Source of the DNA: an uncultured Lentisphaeria bacterium
GTDB lineage: Bacteria; Verrucomicrobiota; Lentisphaeria; Victivallales; Victivallaceae
Direction: 5' to 3'
DNA length: 16,617 nt
Assembly: GCA_937888615.1 (NCBI GenBank)
Contig: CALABZ010000291.1
Coordinates: 1 to 16,617 of the forward strand
Shown here: positions 1 to 7,261 of the stretch, piece after piece
Layout: each line of letters begins with the position of its first letter
Position numbering within the stretch: position 1 is the stretch's first letter
Position numbers and translations under genes: made by a program
Notes under the pieces: generated by a model
Told to the model about the DNA's origin: nothing
Database searches by the model: none
The model's input: the letters and a program-made list of their open reading frames with translations, nothing else

Positions 1-2254
1 TGAATTCGGCACGATCTCCTTCCTGATAGTACACTTTGTCCGCAGAAACCCCCTTAATCCGGGCGGATGGAAGTTTCGCCACCGACACGGCCCCAAAATC
101 AAGGACTTCGCCCCGGGCATTCCGCAAAACCAGACCAAGCAACTGTTTGCCGGACCAACTTCGTGCCGGAACTTTGAAGACAAATTCTCCAATGGAATTG
201 AATGAGTGCACCGACCGGGTTAATTCCTGATTATCTCTGTTTCTGGTAAAAACAGTCAATTCCATCGGCTGTGCCGCCACCGGTTTATTTGCAAAAATGA
301 TTTTTACAATAAAATCATCTTTTTCACGGGTCGCCTCAATTTTCCCGAACTGATATCCCTGATCGCGATTCGCGGCAACAGCAATCGCTTTTGCCAACAT
401 CAATTGATATAGCTCAAAATAATCTTTAAATTCAGCACCCGGCAACGGATAATCCAGGTCAGGGGTTATGCCGCCGACCATTTTTCCCTGCCCGCCATTA
501 GCGGCATAAGAGAACGCGATCACCCGTCCGGCGCCGTATTTCCGCATGGCCACATAAGGCAAGGTTCCCACTTTCGCGTAGACATCTCCTTCACTTTTAT
601 AATCAAAACACAATGCGGAAGGTATTAAATCCCATGGAACCGCGGTACTTAAAAATCCATCTCTGATTTTTCGAGGGACGTGTTTCGGATACTGCTTCCC
701 GGGTTTATCCGGAAATGGAGAGATTGCAGCAATATCCCGTGCGTCTCCCCGGCATCCAATCAAGACCAGGCCACATCCCGCTTTCACTTTGCGAAGAATC
801 TCCTGCCGCTGCGAGGAGCTGAGTTTGTCATAATTGATCCCGGCCAGTACGATCACATCATATTGCTGAAGCAACAGGTTATCGAGATTGTCCATAATAT
901 CCGATTCCGTCAGCAAACCGAAATATTTGCCGGAGACATTGGAAGGACGCCCGATTTCCAGCCATAACGTCGAGGATAATTCCATATCCAACCGTTGGGT
1001 AAGCTCAGCTAACTCTCGATACGCAGGGAACGGAGTCAGCCCGAAAACCTTGATTTTACCGCCAATCAACGGTTTTGCCCATTTGATATGCGGAGTATTC
1101 AATGAATTATCGAATTTCGATAAATCAATCTGCGGCTTTTTCTCCCGGTTTCTTTTGATTTCCTCCTGCATTCGATAGGAAAGAGTGCCCATACCGATTC
1201 CGACAGGCGCATTGAAAATAGCCAGCTGCTTCCCGGAAGCATCGTAAGCCCGGGCCTCTATATCAAAAAGCGCAGGGGCCGCGTTGAACTGATGGGTCAG
1301 GTTATAGGTTTTAATGATACACGGATGTTCGAAATCAACCTCTGTCTCCGCAATCTTGACCGGCTTGCCATCCCGCAAATGCCGGGCTGTAATCGACAGT
1401 TTTACCCGCTGTTTCCTGGCGCTGTAAATACGAAATGAGATGGTACGAGTCCTGGACTGATCTTTTTCAGGTCCGATCTCCACATTTCCCACCAACCCGC
1501 CACCAGCGCCTGAAATCTTCTTCAACGCAGTAAAGGGTATGAACTCAAAACGGGTATCCAGACTCTTGCCGACCGGAATTTTCACTTTGTCGAAATACCA
1601 CTCAAGAGTTGTCCCCGGACTGCCGAACCATCCATAAAATTGATTTACCAAAGAATAATCCATCGTCATGGCGAGCCCGCCTCCGTCGTGATAGGCAAAA
1701 CCCACCCACCCTCGCGAGGGCTGTTTAAAATACGAGTATTTGCCGCCACCGGCATCCTCCATTACCATCGAAATACCATTCAGGCAGGGAAAAAACCAGT
1801 TCTTCTTTTTATCCGGAACTCCGGAAAAATTCTGACACCAATAACCATACTCGACATCAGCCATCGCCGCAGGAAGGTTGGTAAAACGATAATCGACGAC
1901 AATCATGGCCTCATCTTCCGGAAGCCTGATTGTTTTCGCCAACGCCATAAAATCAATACCGCCTCCCGTATGATGGGCCTGCAATTGAACGCTCCCCTTT
2001 TTTGCCTCGCAATTATACAATTGCCCGGTCAGAAAAAACTTGGCATCGGGAACATGATAAAAATTATCCCCCAGCAAGCCCTCGGCAGAAGTCAAATTCA
2101 GTTTTTCCGGCTTGAAATAAAGTTTCTCAATACGACCTCCGACCGGGTTGATCAGAAGCCGCAGATACGAATTCTCCAGCTCAATCTTTTCGGATTGAGC
2201 CGACAGTAAAGCCGCTGCAAAAACGATGAACCCGAAGCATATTTTCTTTATCAT
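1..2254 (-). CDS. Secreted large protein with GATase-like domain, cassette A (3' end outside window)
   Basis: This gene starts inside the window and stays open to the left edge, showing 751 residues without a stop. The N-terminus MIKKICFGFIVFAAALLSAQ is a typical signal peptide, so the product should be exported. Residues about 22-330 look like a beta-rich domain resembling the mutarotase-like or accessory domains of glycosidases (LLINPVGGRIEKLYF; many Trp and Tyr). Residues about 455-600 resemble a class I glutamine amidotransferase-like alpha/beta domain of the kind found in GH42-like proteins (YDVIVLAGINYDKL, GLVLIGCRGD, GAGRVIAFSYA). From about 640 it becomes beta-sandwich-like. The start ATG overlaps the pseudopilin stop codon as ATGA, and no Shine-Dalgarno is visible, so translation is probably coupled. 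It is the last visible gene of cassette A. Base composition is visibly more AT-rich than in the genes from 3 to 9.6 kb. I cannot assign an enzyme family; a catalytic domain could lie beyond the window. Confidence 0.85.
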   Translation of the reverse strand, partial: MIKKICFGFIVFAAALLSAQSEKIELENSYLRLLINPVGGRIEKLYFKPEKLNLTSAEGLLGDNFYHVPDAKFFLTGQLYNCEAKKGSVQLQAHHTGGGIDFMALAKTIRLPEDEAMIVVDYRFTNLPAAMADVEYGYWCQNFSGVPDKKKNWFFPCLNGISMVMEDAGGGKYSYFKQPSRGWVGFAYHDGGGLAMTMDYSLVNQFYGWFGSPGTTLEWYFDKVKIPVGKSLDTRFEFIPFTALKKISGAGGGLVGNVEIGPEKDQSRTRTISFRIYSARKQRVKLSITARHLRDGKPVKIAETEVDFEHPCIIKTYNLTHQFNAAPALFDIEARAYDASGKQLAIFNAPVGIGMGTLSYRMQEEIKRNREKKPQIDLSKFDNSLNTPHIKWAKPLIGGKIKVFGLTPFPAYRELAELTQRLDMELSSTLWLEIGRPSNVSGKYFGLLTESDIMDNLDNLLLQQYDVIVLAGINYDKLSSSQRQEILRKVKAGCGLVLIGCRGDARDIAAISPFPDKPGKQYPKHVPRKIRDGFLSTAVPWDLIPSALCFDYKSEGDVYAKVGTLPYVAMRKYGAGRVIAFSYAANGGQGKMVGGITPDLDYPLPGAEFKDYFELYQLMLAKAIAVAANRDQGYQFGKIEATREKDDFIVKIIFANKPVAAQPMELTVFTRNRDNQELTRSVHSFNSIGEFVFKVPARSWSGKQLLGLVLRNARGEVLDFGAVSVAKLPSARIKGVSADKVYYQEGDRAEF

Positions 2255-2997
2255 TGAGCAACCATGACAATCTGGGAATTGGTGGGAACGATTTCTTTTT
2301 GCTTGAAAGCACTGACGTGCCCATCCAGAAACAACAGGTTCGCCCCGGATGTGTCATGCCTGGAATACATCGGCGGCGGCAAAGCCCGAAGACTCTCATC
2401 CGGATAGGGACCCGGGTATCCGGCACATGAAATACGAGCCCACGAACTGTAAACAAAAATCATATAACTGGAATCACTCATCGCTAATTGAATGGAAGGA
2501 TGACGCCAACGCGACATTTTAGGCCCCGGTCGAATGCCATCCGCATAATCATTCATAAGCCCGGTATTATAACCATAACTGACACGAGCTGTATCGGCAT
2601 ACTTCGGGAAACGGTCATTGATGCCGAGTCCCGTACTGTCCCCCTGAGTTCCATATGCTCGAAATAAACGGTTCGGATCAGTATCCGAGGGACACGCCAA
2701 TAAGCTGACCGACACACCGGGGCTAAAATAAAACATCTTCCGCTGAGGAGAAAAATTGAGCCAGGTCGTAGCAGCTAATATATCGCGATTCGGATAATAT
2801 TCATCGTAAGTCATCGTATATTGCCCCATCAAACTCCCCCATTGCTTTAAATTTGAAGCACAACTGGCGAACCGGGCCTTTTCGCGGGCCTTGTTCAGGG
2901 CGGGAAGCAGCATTGCCGCCAGAATTGCGATAATCGCGATCACCACCAACAATTCTATAAGCGTAAAATTGTCTCTTGTCTGTATTTTCTTGTTCAT
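2251..2997 (-). CDS. H-X9-DG-type pseudopilin, cassette A
   Basis: This 248-residue protein has a short charged leader (MNKKIQTRDN), then FTLIELLVVIAIIAILAAML, the prepilin cleavage/methylation segment with Glu at position 5 of the mature form. A helical stretch of Ala, Arg and Lys (NKAREKARFASC) and a globular C-terminal domain follow. The end carries the motif of the H-X9-DG prepilin-processing-associated family: His214 to Asp225-Gly226, followed by HV. There are 10 residues between His and Asp-Gly rather than 9. Residue -1 before Phe is Asn, not the usual Gly. A strong AAGGAGG Shine-Dalgarno five bases before the ATG overlaps the stop codon of the upstream regulator. The 3' end overlaps the next start by 4 bases. 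The protein is expected to be membrane-anchored and pseudopilin-like. Its specific function is unknown, but its position between regulator and secreted protein recurs twice more in this window. Confidence 0.93.
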   Translation of the reverse strand: MNKKIQTRDNFTLIELLVVIAIIAILAAMLLPALNKAREKARFASCASNLKQWGSLMGQYTMTYDEYYPNRDILAATTWLNFSPQRKMFYFSPGVSVSLLACPSDTDPNRLFRAYGTQGDSTGLGINDRFPKYADTARVSYGYNTGLMNDYADGIRPGPKMSRWRHPSIQLAMSDSSYMIFVYSSWARISCAGYPGPYPDESLRALPPPMYSRHDTSGANLLFLDGHVSAFKQKEIVPTNSQIVMVAQ

Positions 2998-3007
2998 CGG
3001 GTCCTCC

Positions 3008-4132
3008 TTATGATTTCTTGTGTTTGGTTGAAATATTTCTCGGCGGCGCCACCGTGCCGTTGTCTATGAAACGATATTCCGTGTAATGTACGCCCCCCAC
3101 CGGTTCACCGTTGCGGATCTGCCGCACCAGTTCTTTTACGCAGGTCGCGCCTTCATCCCAGGCGGAAGAAAAAACCGTGCTGATCTTGAAGTGCGGCACA
3201 AACCATTCCGGCTTGCCGCTGGCATAAATCAAACTGAGGTCTTCCGGTATCCGAATCCCCGCATTCACCAGCGCCATGTAAATATCGAAGCTGATGACGT
3301 TGCCGAACGGAACCCACATCGCCGTGTAGTTACGGGCGATTTCGGCGATTTCGGCGGACCGCTCCTGGAGCGGCTTCAACGCCCCCTGAATCGACCACGG
3401 AATCTCGACGAAACCGAAGTCCTCAAACGGTTTGTCATATTGCCGGTATACCCGCCGGACGACTTCCTCGTATGCCCTGAAATTCACCGCCAGAATCCGG
3501 GTATGTCCCAGTTCGAGGAATTTGCGCAGGACCATTTCGTGTTTGTCCTCCTGCGGCAGGAAGCATTCGAAAAAATGATGCTGGCCAAGGTCTCTTTTCT
3601 GCAGATGGTCGCCCATGAAAATACAGGGCAGTCCGGAACGATGCAGCATTCCCAGAACATCGTCCCCCACGTCCGCGGCCACCAGATAACCGGCGGGATC
3701 CACCTGCGGATGCAGTTCGGCCAGCGATTTCACCGCCTCGGGCGGCTCCGGAATGGTCTGGGTGGTCATCAACAGGTTCTCTTCGTGAGCACGGTCCAGG
3801 CAACCCGCCACGAAATCCATATAGTTGGGGTCTTTCAAGTGTTCATAGCCAAGCAGCAGCACGACTGGGGTCCAGCGGCTCCCCGGTGCATCGGTATCTT
3901 CGCAGGACAGTACCAGCGAACGCTTGTTGCGATTCGGCTGACGGTCGAGCAGATGCTCTCCCTGCAAGAGTTTCAGCGCGGAGCGGACGGTGGTCCGGGT
4001 GCAGTCGTAGCGTCCGGCCAGGTCGCGTTCGCTGGGCAGTTTGGCCGCACCTTGAAAATCCTCGCAGATGCGACGGGCGATTTCCCGGTACAAAAATTTG
4101 GTCGGCATTGTCATTTGGTCGTGCATAATCAT
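3008..4132 (-). CDS. GntR/LacI-type chimeric transcriptional regulator, cassette A
   Basis: This 374-residue cytoplasmic regulator has an N-terminal GntR-type winged helix at residues about 12-75 (LPSERDLAGRYDCTRTTVRS is the recognition region). A periplasmic-binding-protein-like effector domain of LacI type follows at about 88-365. B. subtilis AraR has the same chimeric layout. Family knowledge suggests it senses a sugar or sugar phosphate and controls its own operon; the ligand cannot be read from sequence. It is first in cassette A, 10 bp ahead of the pseudopilin, and its TAA stop is merged with the next Shine-Dalgarno. The predicted promoter is just upstream, with an inverted ATACCA/TGGTAT pair at the transcription start. 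The start is uncertain: ATGs occur at residues 1, 3, 7 and 9, and none has a strong Shine-Dalgarno. The first was chosen because it lies about 18 bases after the predicted transcription start. Confidence 0.93.
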   Translation of the reverse strand: MIMHDQMTMPTKFLYREIARRICEDFQGAAKLPSERDLAGRYDCTRTTVRSALKLLQGEHLLDRQPNRNKRSLVLSCEDTDAPGSRWTPVVLLLGYEHLKDPNYMDFVAGCLDRAHEENLLMTTQTIPEPPEAVKSLAELHPQVDPAGYLVAADVGDDVLGMLHRSGLPCIFMGDHLQKRDLGQHHFFECFLPQEDKHEMVLRKFLELGHTRILAVNFRAYEEVVRRVYRQYDKPFEDFGFVEIPWSIQGALKPLQERSAEIAEIARNYTAMWVPFGNVISFDIYMALVNAGIRIPEDLSLIYASGKPEWFVPHFKISTVFSSAWDEGATCVKELVRQIRNGEPVGGVHYTEYRFIDNGTVAPPRNISTKHKKS

Positions 4133-4155
4133 ACCATTTTATTTGCTCATGGTAT
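4131..4155. promoter_or_regulatory. Inverted-repeat operator candidate ATACCA-N13-TGGTAT
   Basis: ATACCA at 4131-4136 and TGGTAT at 4150-4155 form a perfect 6-bp inverted repeat with a 13-bp spacer. It spans the predicted transcription start and the first codon of regulator A. A dimeric GntR-type wing-helix protein commonly binds such dyads, so self-repression is a reasonable inference. No binding data support it. Confidence 0.55.
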
Positions 4156-4156
4156 T

Positions 4157-4184
4157 ATTATAATCATTCCAAACAAAAAATCAA
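4157..4184 (-). promoter_or_regulatory. Sigma70-like promoter of cassette A
   Basis: Read on the minus strand, a TTGATT -35 (4184-4179) and a perfect TATAAT -10 (4162-4157) are separated by 16 bp. The predicted transcription start is near 4150, giving a leader of under 20 bases before the regulator start. One ATACCAAA repeat (4184-4191) abuts the -35, and the inverted ATACCA/TGGTAT pair lies at the start site. Both placements suit repression. Confidence 0.72.
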
Positions 4185-4287
4185 TACCAAATATACCGAA
4201 AACTATAAAATTTCAAGGAAATATTTAAAAAGCACAATACCAAACAGCAACAATACATACCAAACTACAGAAAAATTCATACCAAAA
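4166..4287. repeat. Array of ATACCAAA direct repeats in the regulator A upstream region
   Basis: Exact ATACCAAA begins at 4184, 4237, 4257 and 4279. Near copies are ATACCGAAA at 4193 and ATTCCAAAC at 4166. Several spacings are close to whole helical turns (20 and 22 bp between the last three), which would put the sites on one face of the DNA. Together with the inverted pair at 4131-4155, this spacer holds about eight related half-sites. The last copy is flanked by a 7-bp inverted repeat (GAAAAAT 4270-4276, ATTTTTC 4289-4295). A TTTTGGTAT site also lies at 11465-11473, at the start region of regulator B. The array covers most of the 165-bp spacer between the stop of the TIM-barrel gene and regulator A. 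Confidence 0.7.
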
Positions 4288-4297
4288 TATTTTTCAA

Positions 4298-6274
4298 TCA
4301 GCCGATCTTAAAAACCCGCGGCGTCATGGTACGACACTCGCCGGGCAGGACCACCGAATTCACCTCTTGACGAATTTCGAGATCTTGCCAATGCCCCTCG
4401 CGGTCAAGCTCCCGGACCGGCAGGCCGCGCCATTCCGGGGCCAGAGCGATTTCGGGATTCTCCAACGGGTCCGCCGAGGAATTATTCAACATCATCACCG
4501 CATGCTCCGGAGATTTATTGAACAACAGCCAGACGTTCGGCGCGTTCAGCACCGCGGCGGGAAGCGGTTGACCGCCGCCCAGCCACGTAATCAGCGTCCG
4601 GATCAGTTCTTTTTTGCGGTAACAATAAAGATTGGAGCTTTCATTGCCGATGATACTACACCCCATAACCGCTACGCGCCCGCCTTCGCGGTTCACATAA
4701 CGGGTCAGCCCCGGCTGAACCGGGCGGTCCGCCGGATCGCGGTATTCCGTCAACACTTCCGCCCCTTCGGCGGTCAGCCGCACATACTGCGATAATTCGC
4801 CGCCCGCCGGAGCGAACGCCAGATTATAGATCCGCCGCCCTTTCAAATGCCCCACGCCCGCCGCGGGCAGGATGTATTCCTGCGACATCATCAGCCGTCC
4901 CGCTTTTTCCACCCGGACACCGAGCAGATCACCGAAACCGCGCTGCTCGACCACCAGTGCCGCCGTCGAATCCAGCAGCACCGCCGAACTCAACACCTCC
5001 ACCAGTTCCCGGTCGGTCAGGGCGGTGGCAATCGGACCGCTCAACAACTTGACCCCACGCTCGCGCGTCGTATAAGGAAGACCGAAATTGCCGAACAGCC
5101 TGGCCCAGCCAGCACACCCCTGCGACGGCGTCCATCGTTCCGCCAGCGTCAGCGACCACGCGGCATCCGGGCGGCAAACAATCTGGCATCCGTCAAGCTC
5201 GCCGCCTTGAACCGCGTCCTTGAACGCGTTCAGGCGGGCGACATTGGCGCGGTACATTTTGAAGTATCCGGTATCCTCGACCGGATCGTCAAGGTATTGC
5301 GTTCCATAGAAGAGCGAATCGTCGCACCCCATGGCAATCGCACCGTACAGAAGCCCGCTGACGAACGCACCCGAGGCGAAATAACGCGTATGCGGATAAG
5401 TATCGGTTTCGTGGAAAAGCTCAAAATCCTTCGGCAGGTGCTCGGCGCTGTACATCGTATGCCACATGATGGCGGGGAGACGCCTGCCGCTGTCCTGCGA
5501 CGAATATTCCGAACCGCAAACCCGAATCGCGGGCCGGGTGGCGGGTCCGGCAAAAGCTCTCGTGACCGGTTCTGACAGCCCGCCGTCGAAGTCGGCCCCC
5601 CCGGGCTCACAAAGGCACAGACGGGTTTCGGGAGCCACACGGTCAACGGCGGCGCGAATCTTCTCCGCCAGTCCGACCATCGTATCGCGCGACATCAGGG
5701 CAAAGGCGCGGCGGATTTCGACTTCTTTCAACGGGTTTGCGGTAAAGATCGCTTCCAGCTCGGCGCGGGTGTACTCGACGCCGGTCCGCCGGGCAAACTC
5801 TTTCAAATGCAACGGACAAAAACAACCCATGCTGAATCCCGGATGATTGCTCAACTGATAGTCATCCTCGAACTGGATCATGTACGGTCTGGCAATCTCG
5901 GCCACCAACGCCACCCGCCGCGCCAGATCCCCGGCGAAACGTTCATCCAGCGGGCAATTGCTGATCGGCGACTCAATGCCCGAAATATCCACCAGGTGCT
6001 GATACGGCGAATTCCCGGTTTTCAGGGTCGGCGCACACCACCAGCCCACCTCGATATCGTACGGAGAAGCTTTTTCCCGGACTTCGCGGATCAATTCGCC
6101 CAGTTCACGGTATGCATCGTCGCCGGGATACCCGGTAATGCGGACGCCGATGCCGACGCCGGTTATCAGAAAACGCCTGACGCCGAAATCTCGCCGGATG
6201 CGGATCATATCGCGAACCATATCTTCGGGTTCACCGACTTCATAAGGGATCATGGGATCGAGTTTTGCAGTCAT
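4298..6274 (-). CDS. Cytoplasmic GH42-like TIM-barrel protein
   Basis: This 658-residue protein has no signal peptide, so it should act in the cytoplasm on imported sugars. Residues 1-360 have the look of a clan GH-A (beta/alpha)8 barrel: IQFEDDYQLSNH with Glu136-Asp137 near the expected end of strand 4, then a Cys-rich CFCPLHLKEF segment (Cys151, Cys153) of the type seen in GH42-like proteins, and FELFHETDTYPHTRY with Glu289 as a possible second acid. Residues about 365-480 resemble the GATase-like middle domain (LSGPIATALTDRELVEVLSS, then RGFGDLLGV), and the end is a small beta-rich domain. Enzyme activity and substrate are unproven. The start has a CAGGAGG Shine-Dalgarno (4-5 bases longer spacing than optimal) and an extended -10 promoter. 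An AraC-family gene diverges from the same region and is its likely regulator. The gene is strongly GC-rich. Confidence 0.85.
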   Translation of the reverse strand: MTAKLDPMIPYEVGEPEDMVRDMIRIRRDFGVRRFLITGVGIGVRITGYPGDDAYRELGELIREVREKASPYDIEVGWWCAPTLKTGNSPYQHLVDISGIESPISNCPLDERFAGDLARRVALVAEIARPYMIQFEDDYQLSNHPGFSMGCFCPLHLKEFARRTGVEYTRAELEAIFTANPLKEVEIRRAFALMSRDTMVGLAEKIRAAVDRVAPETRLCLCEPGGADFDGGLSEPVTRAFAGPATRPAIRVCGSEYSSQDSGRRLPAIMWHTMYSAEHLPKDFELFHETDTYPHTRYFASGAFVSGLLYGAIAMGCDDSLFYGTQYLDDPVEDTGYFKMYRANVARLNAFKDAVQGGELDGCQIVCRPDAAWSLTLAERWTPSQGCAGWARLFGNFGLPYTTRERGVKLLSGPIATALTDRELVEVLSSAVLLDSTAALVVEQRGFGDLLGVRVEKAGRLMMSQEYILPAAGVGHLKGRRIYNLAFAPAGGELSQYVRLTAEGAEVLTEYRDPADRPVQPGLTRYVNREGGRVAVMGCSIIGNESSNLYCYRKKELIRTLITWLGGGQPLPAAVLNAPNVWLLFNKSPEHAVMMLNNSSADPLENPEIALAPEWRGLPVRELDREGHWQDLEIRQEVNSVVLPGECRTMTPRVFKIG

Positions 6275-6309
6275 GGGATTTATCCTCCTGAATTTTCAGC
6301 CTTTTAGAG

Positions 6310-6318
6310 ATTATACCA
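6310..6318 (-). promoter_or_regulatory. Extended -10 promoter of the TIM-barrel gene
   Basis: On the minus strand TGGTATAAT (6318-6310) is a perfect TATAAT preceded by the extended TGn element. No good -35 lies at 16-18 bp, so activation by the divergent AraC-family protein would fit. Its CAGGAGG ribosome site is at 6290-6284. Confidence 0.65.
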
Positions 6319-6337
6319 TTCCGCAGGCAAAAAGCCA

Positions 6338-6366
6338 TTGACATTCACGCGGATTTTATGTATATT
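6338..6366 (+). promoter_or_regulatory. Consensus sigma70 promoter of the AraC-family gene
   Basis: Perfect TTGACA (6338-6343), a 17-bp spacer and TATATT (6361-6366) put the transcription start near 6373. This rules out the upstream TTG at 6338 as a translation start, because that codon is part of the -35 box. The promoter is back to back with the extended -10 promoter of the opposite gene. Confidence 0.8.
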
Positions 6367-6391
6367 ATGGCAAAAAAGGAATAGGCAAGTC

Positions 6392-7261
6392 ATGTCATTC
6401 GGATACCGCTTCAGGGATCAGCCGCTCCAACAGGTCATGCCGGAGGTGCTTTCGGCCATGCACTATACCTTCGCGCCCCCGCCACGCATCACTTATCACA
6501 AAGTCAACGCCTGGGTATTGAATTATCCGCGCGAAATCACCGGAGTTTTACTGAAGACGCCCGGCCTCGAACATTGGCTTCCAGTCCGGCCCGAGACGGC
6601 GAATCTGTTCCCGGCCGGTGTTGAATATCAAGAGGACTACCGCAACTGCACCAGCCGCCCCTGCCGTTCCGACTATATTATTTTCTCCCCCGGCCAATAC
6701 GGAACGGAACTGCTCCGGCTGTGCGAAAACAGCGCCGGTTTCTGCCGATTCGAGGACCCCGAAGGGCTGCTCGGCAACAGCCTCCGGGAAGCGGCCACGC
6801 TTGCCGCCGGAGGCGAGGCGCGGAGTCTGGCCGTCTGCGGGACCCTGAACCTGATCCTCGACCTGTTGATGAACTACACCGCGCCGTCCGACAAGAACGA
6901 CTACACCCGGATTGCTTCCGGGAGGCGTTCGCCGCAACTGAAGAACGTGTCCCTGACCGAACGCCTGACCCGGCTGTTCAATGAAAATCCCGCCGCGCCG
7001 TTTTCGATCGACTATCTGGCCGAGCGCCTGAACGTCAGCCGTTCCACGCTCAGCCACAGCTACGCCAGAGATTGCGGGGAATCCCCGATGAAAACGATCA
7101 CCCGGCTGCGCGTCAACCTCTGCCGGGAACTGCTGAAGCGGGACCAGCCCGTCAAGCTCATCGCCGGTCAATGCGGTTTCTGCGACGAATTTCACCTGAT
7201 GAAAACCTTCAAGCGCCTCACCGGCATGACCATCACCCAGTACCGGGATTCCATCCGTTAA
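6392..7261 (+). CDS. AraC/XylS-family transcriptional regulator
   Basis: This 289-residue DNA-binding protein has an N-terminal sensor region (about 1-185, cupin-like by position, weakly conserved). A C-terminal AraC-type double helix-turn-helix spans about 190-289. Helix-turn-helix one includes FSIDYLAERLNVSRSTLSHS (204-223). Two includes VKLIAGQCGFCDEFHLMKTF (254-273), followed by KRLTGMTITQYR, the usual end of the family. The start ATG was chosen because an AAGGA lies 11 bases upstream and the predicted transcription start is at 6373; a longer frame would begin inside the promoter. It is divergent from the TIM-barrel gene and probably activates it in response to a sugar. The stop codon overlaps that of the convergent GH123-like gene, so there is no room for a terminator between them. 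Confidence 0.93.
   Translation: MSFGYRFRDQPLQQVMPEVLSAMHYTFAPPPRITYHKVNAWVLNYPREITGVLLKTPGLEHWLPVRPETANLFPAGVEYQEDYRNCTSRPCRSDYIIFSPGQYGTELLRLCENSAGFCRFEDPEGLLGNSLREAATLAAGGEARSLAVCGTLNLILDLLMNYTAPSDKNDYTRIASGRRSPQLKNVSLTERLTRLFNENPAAPFSIDYLAERLNVSRSTLSHSYARDCGESPMKTITRLRVNLCRELLKRDQPVKLIAGQCGFCDEFHLMKTFKRLTGMTITQYRDSIR

Noticed and set aside
2..15. GAATTCGGCACGA at the left edge resembles a cDNA-library EcoRI adapter
   Set aside because: It is in frame with the open secreted-protein gene (residues DRAEF) and differs after 13 bases, so it reads as normal coding sequence.
3086..4228. Long plus-strand open frame of 380 codons
   Set aside because: It is antisense to a regulator with clear domains and has no family-like motifs; its length comes from GC-rich codon bias.
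6313..6318. ATACCA between the divergent genes as another operator site
   Set aside because: It coincides with the extended -10 element TGGTATAAT, so the promoter explains it without a regulator site.
6338..6391. N-terminal extension of the AraC-family protein from TTG
   Set aside because: The TTG is part of the -35 box and the predicted transcription start is downstream of it.
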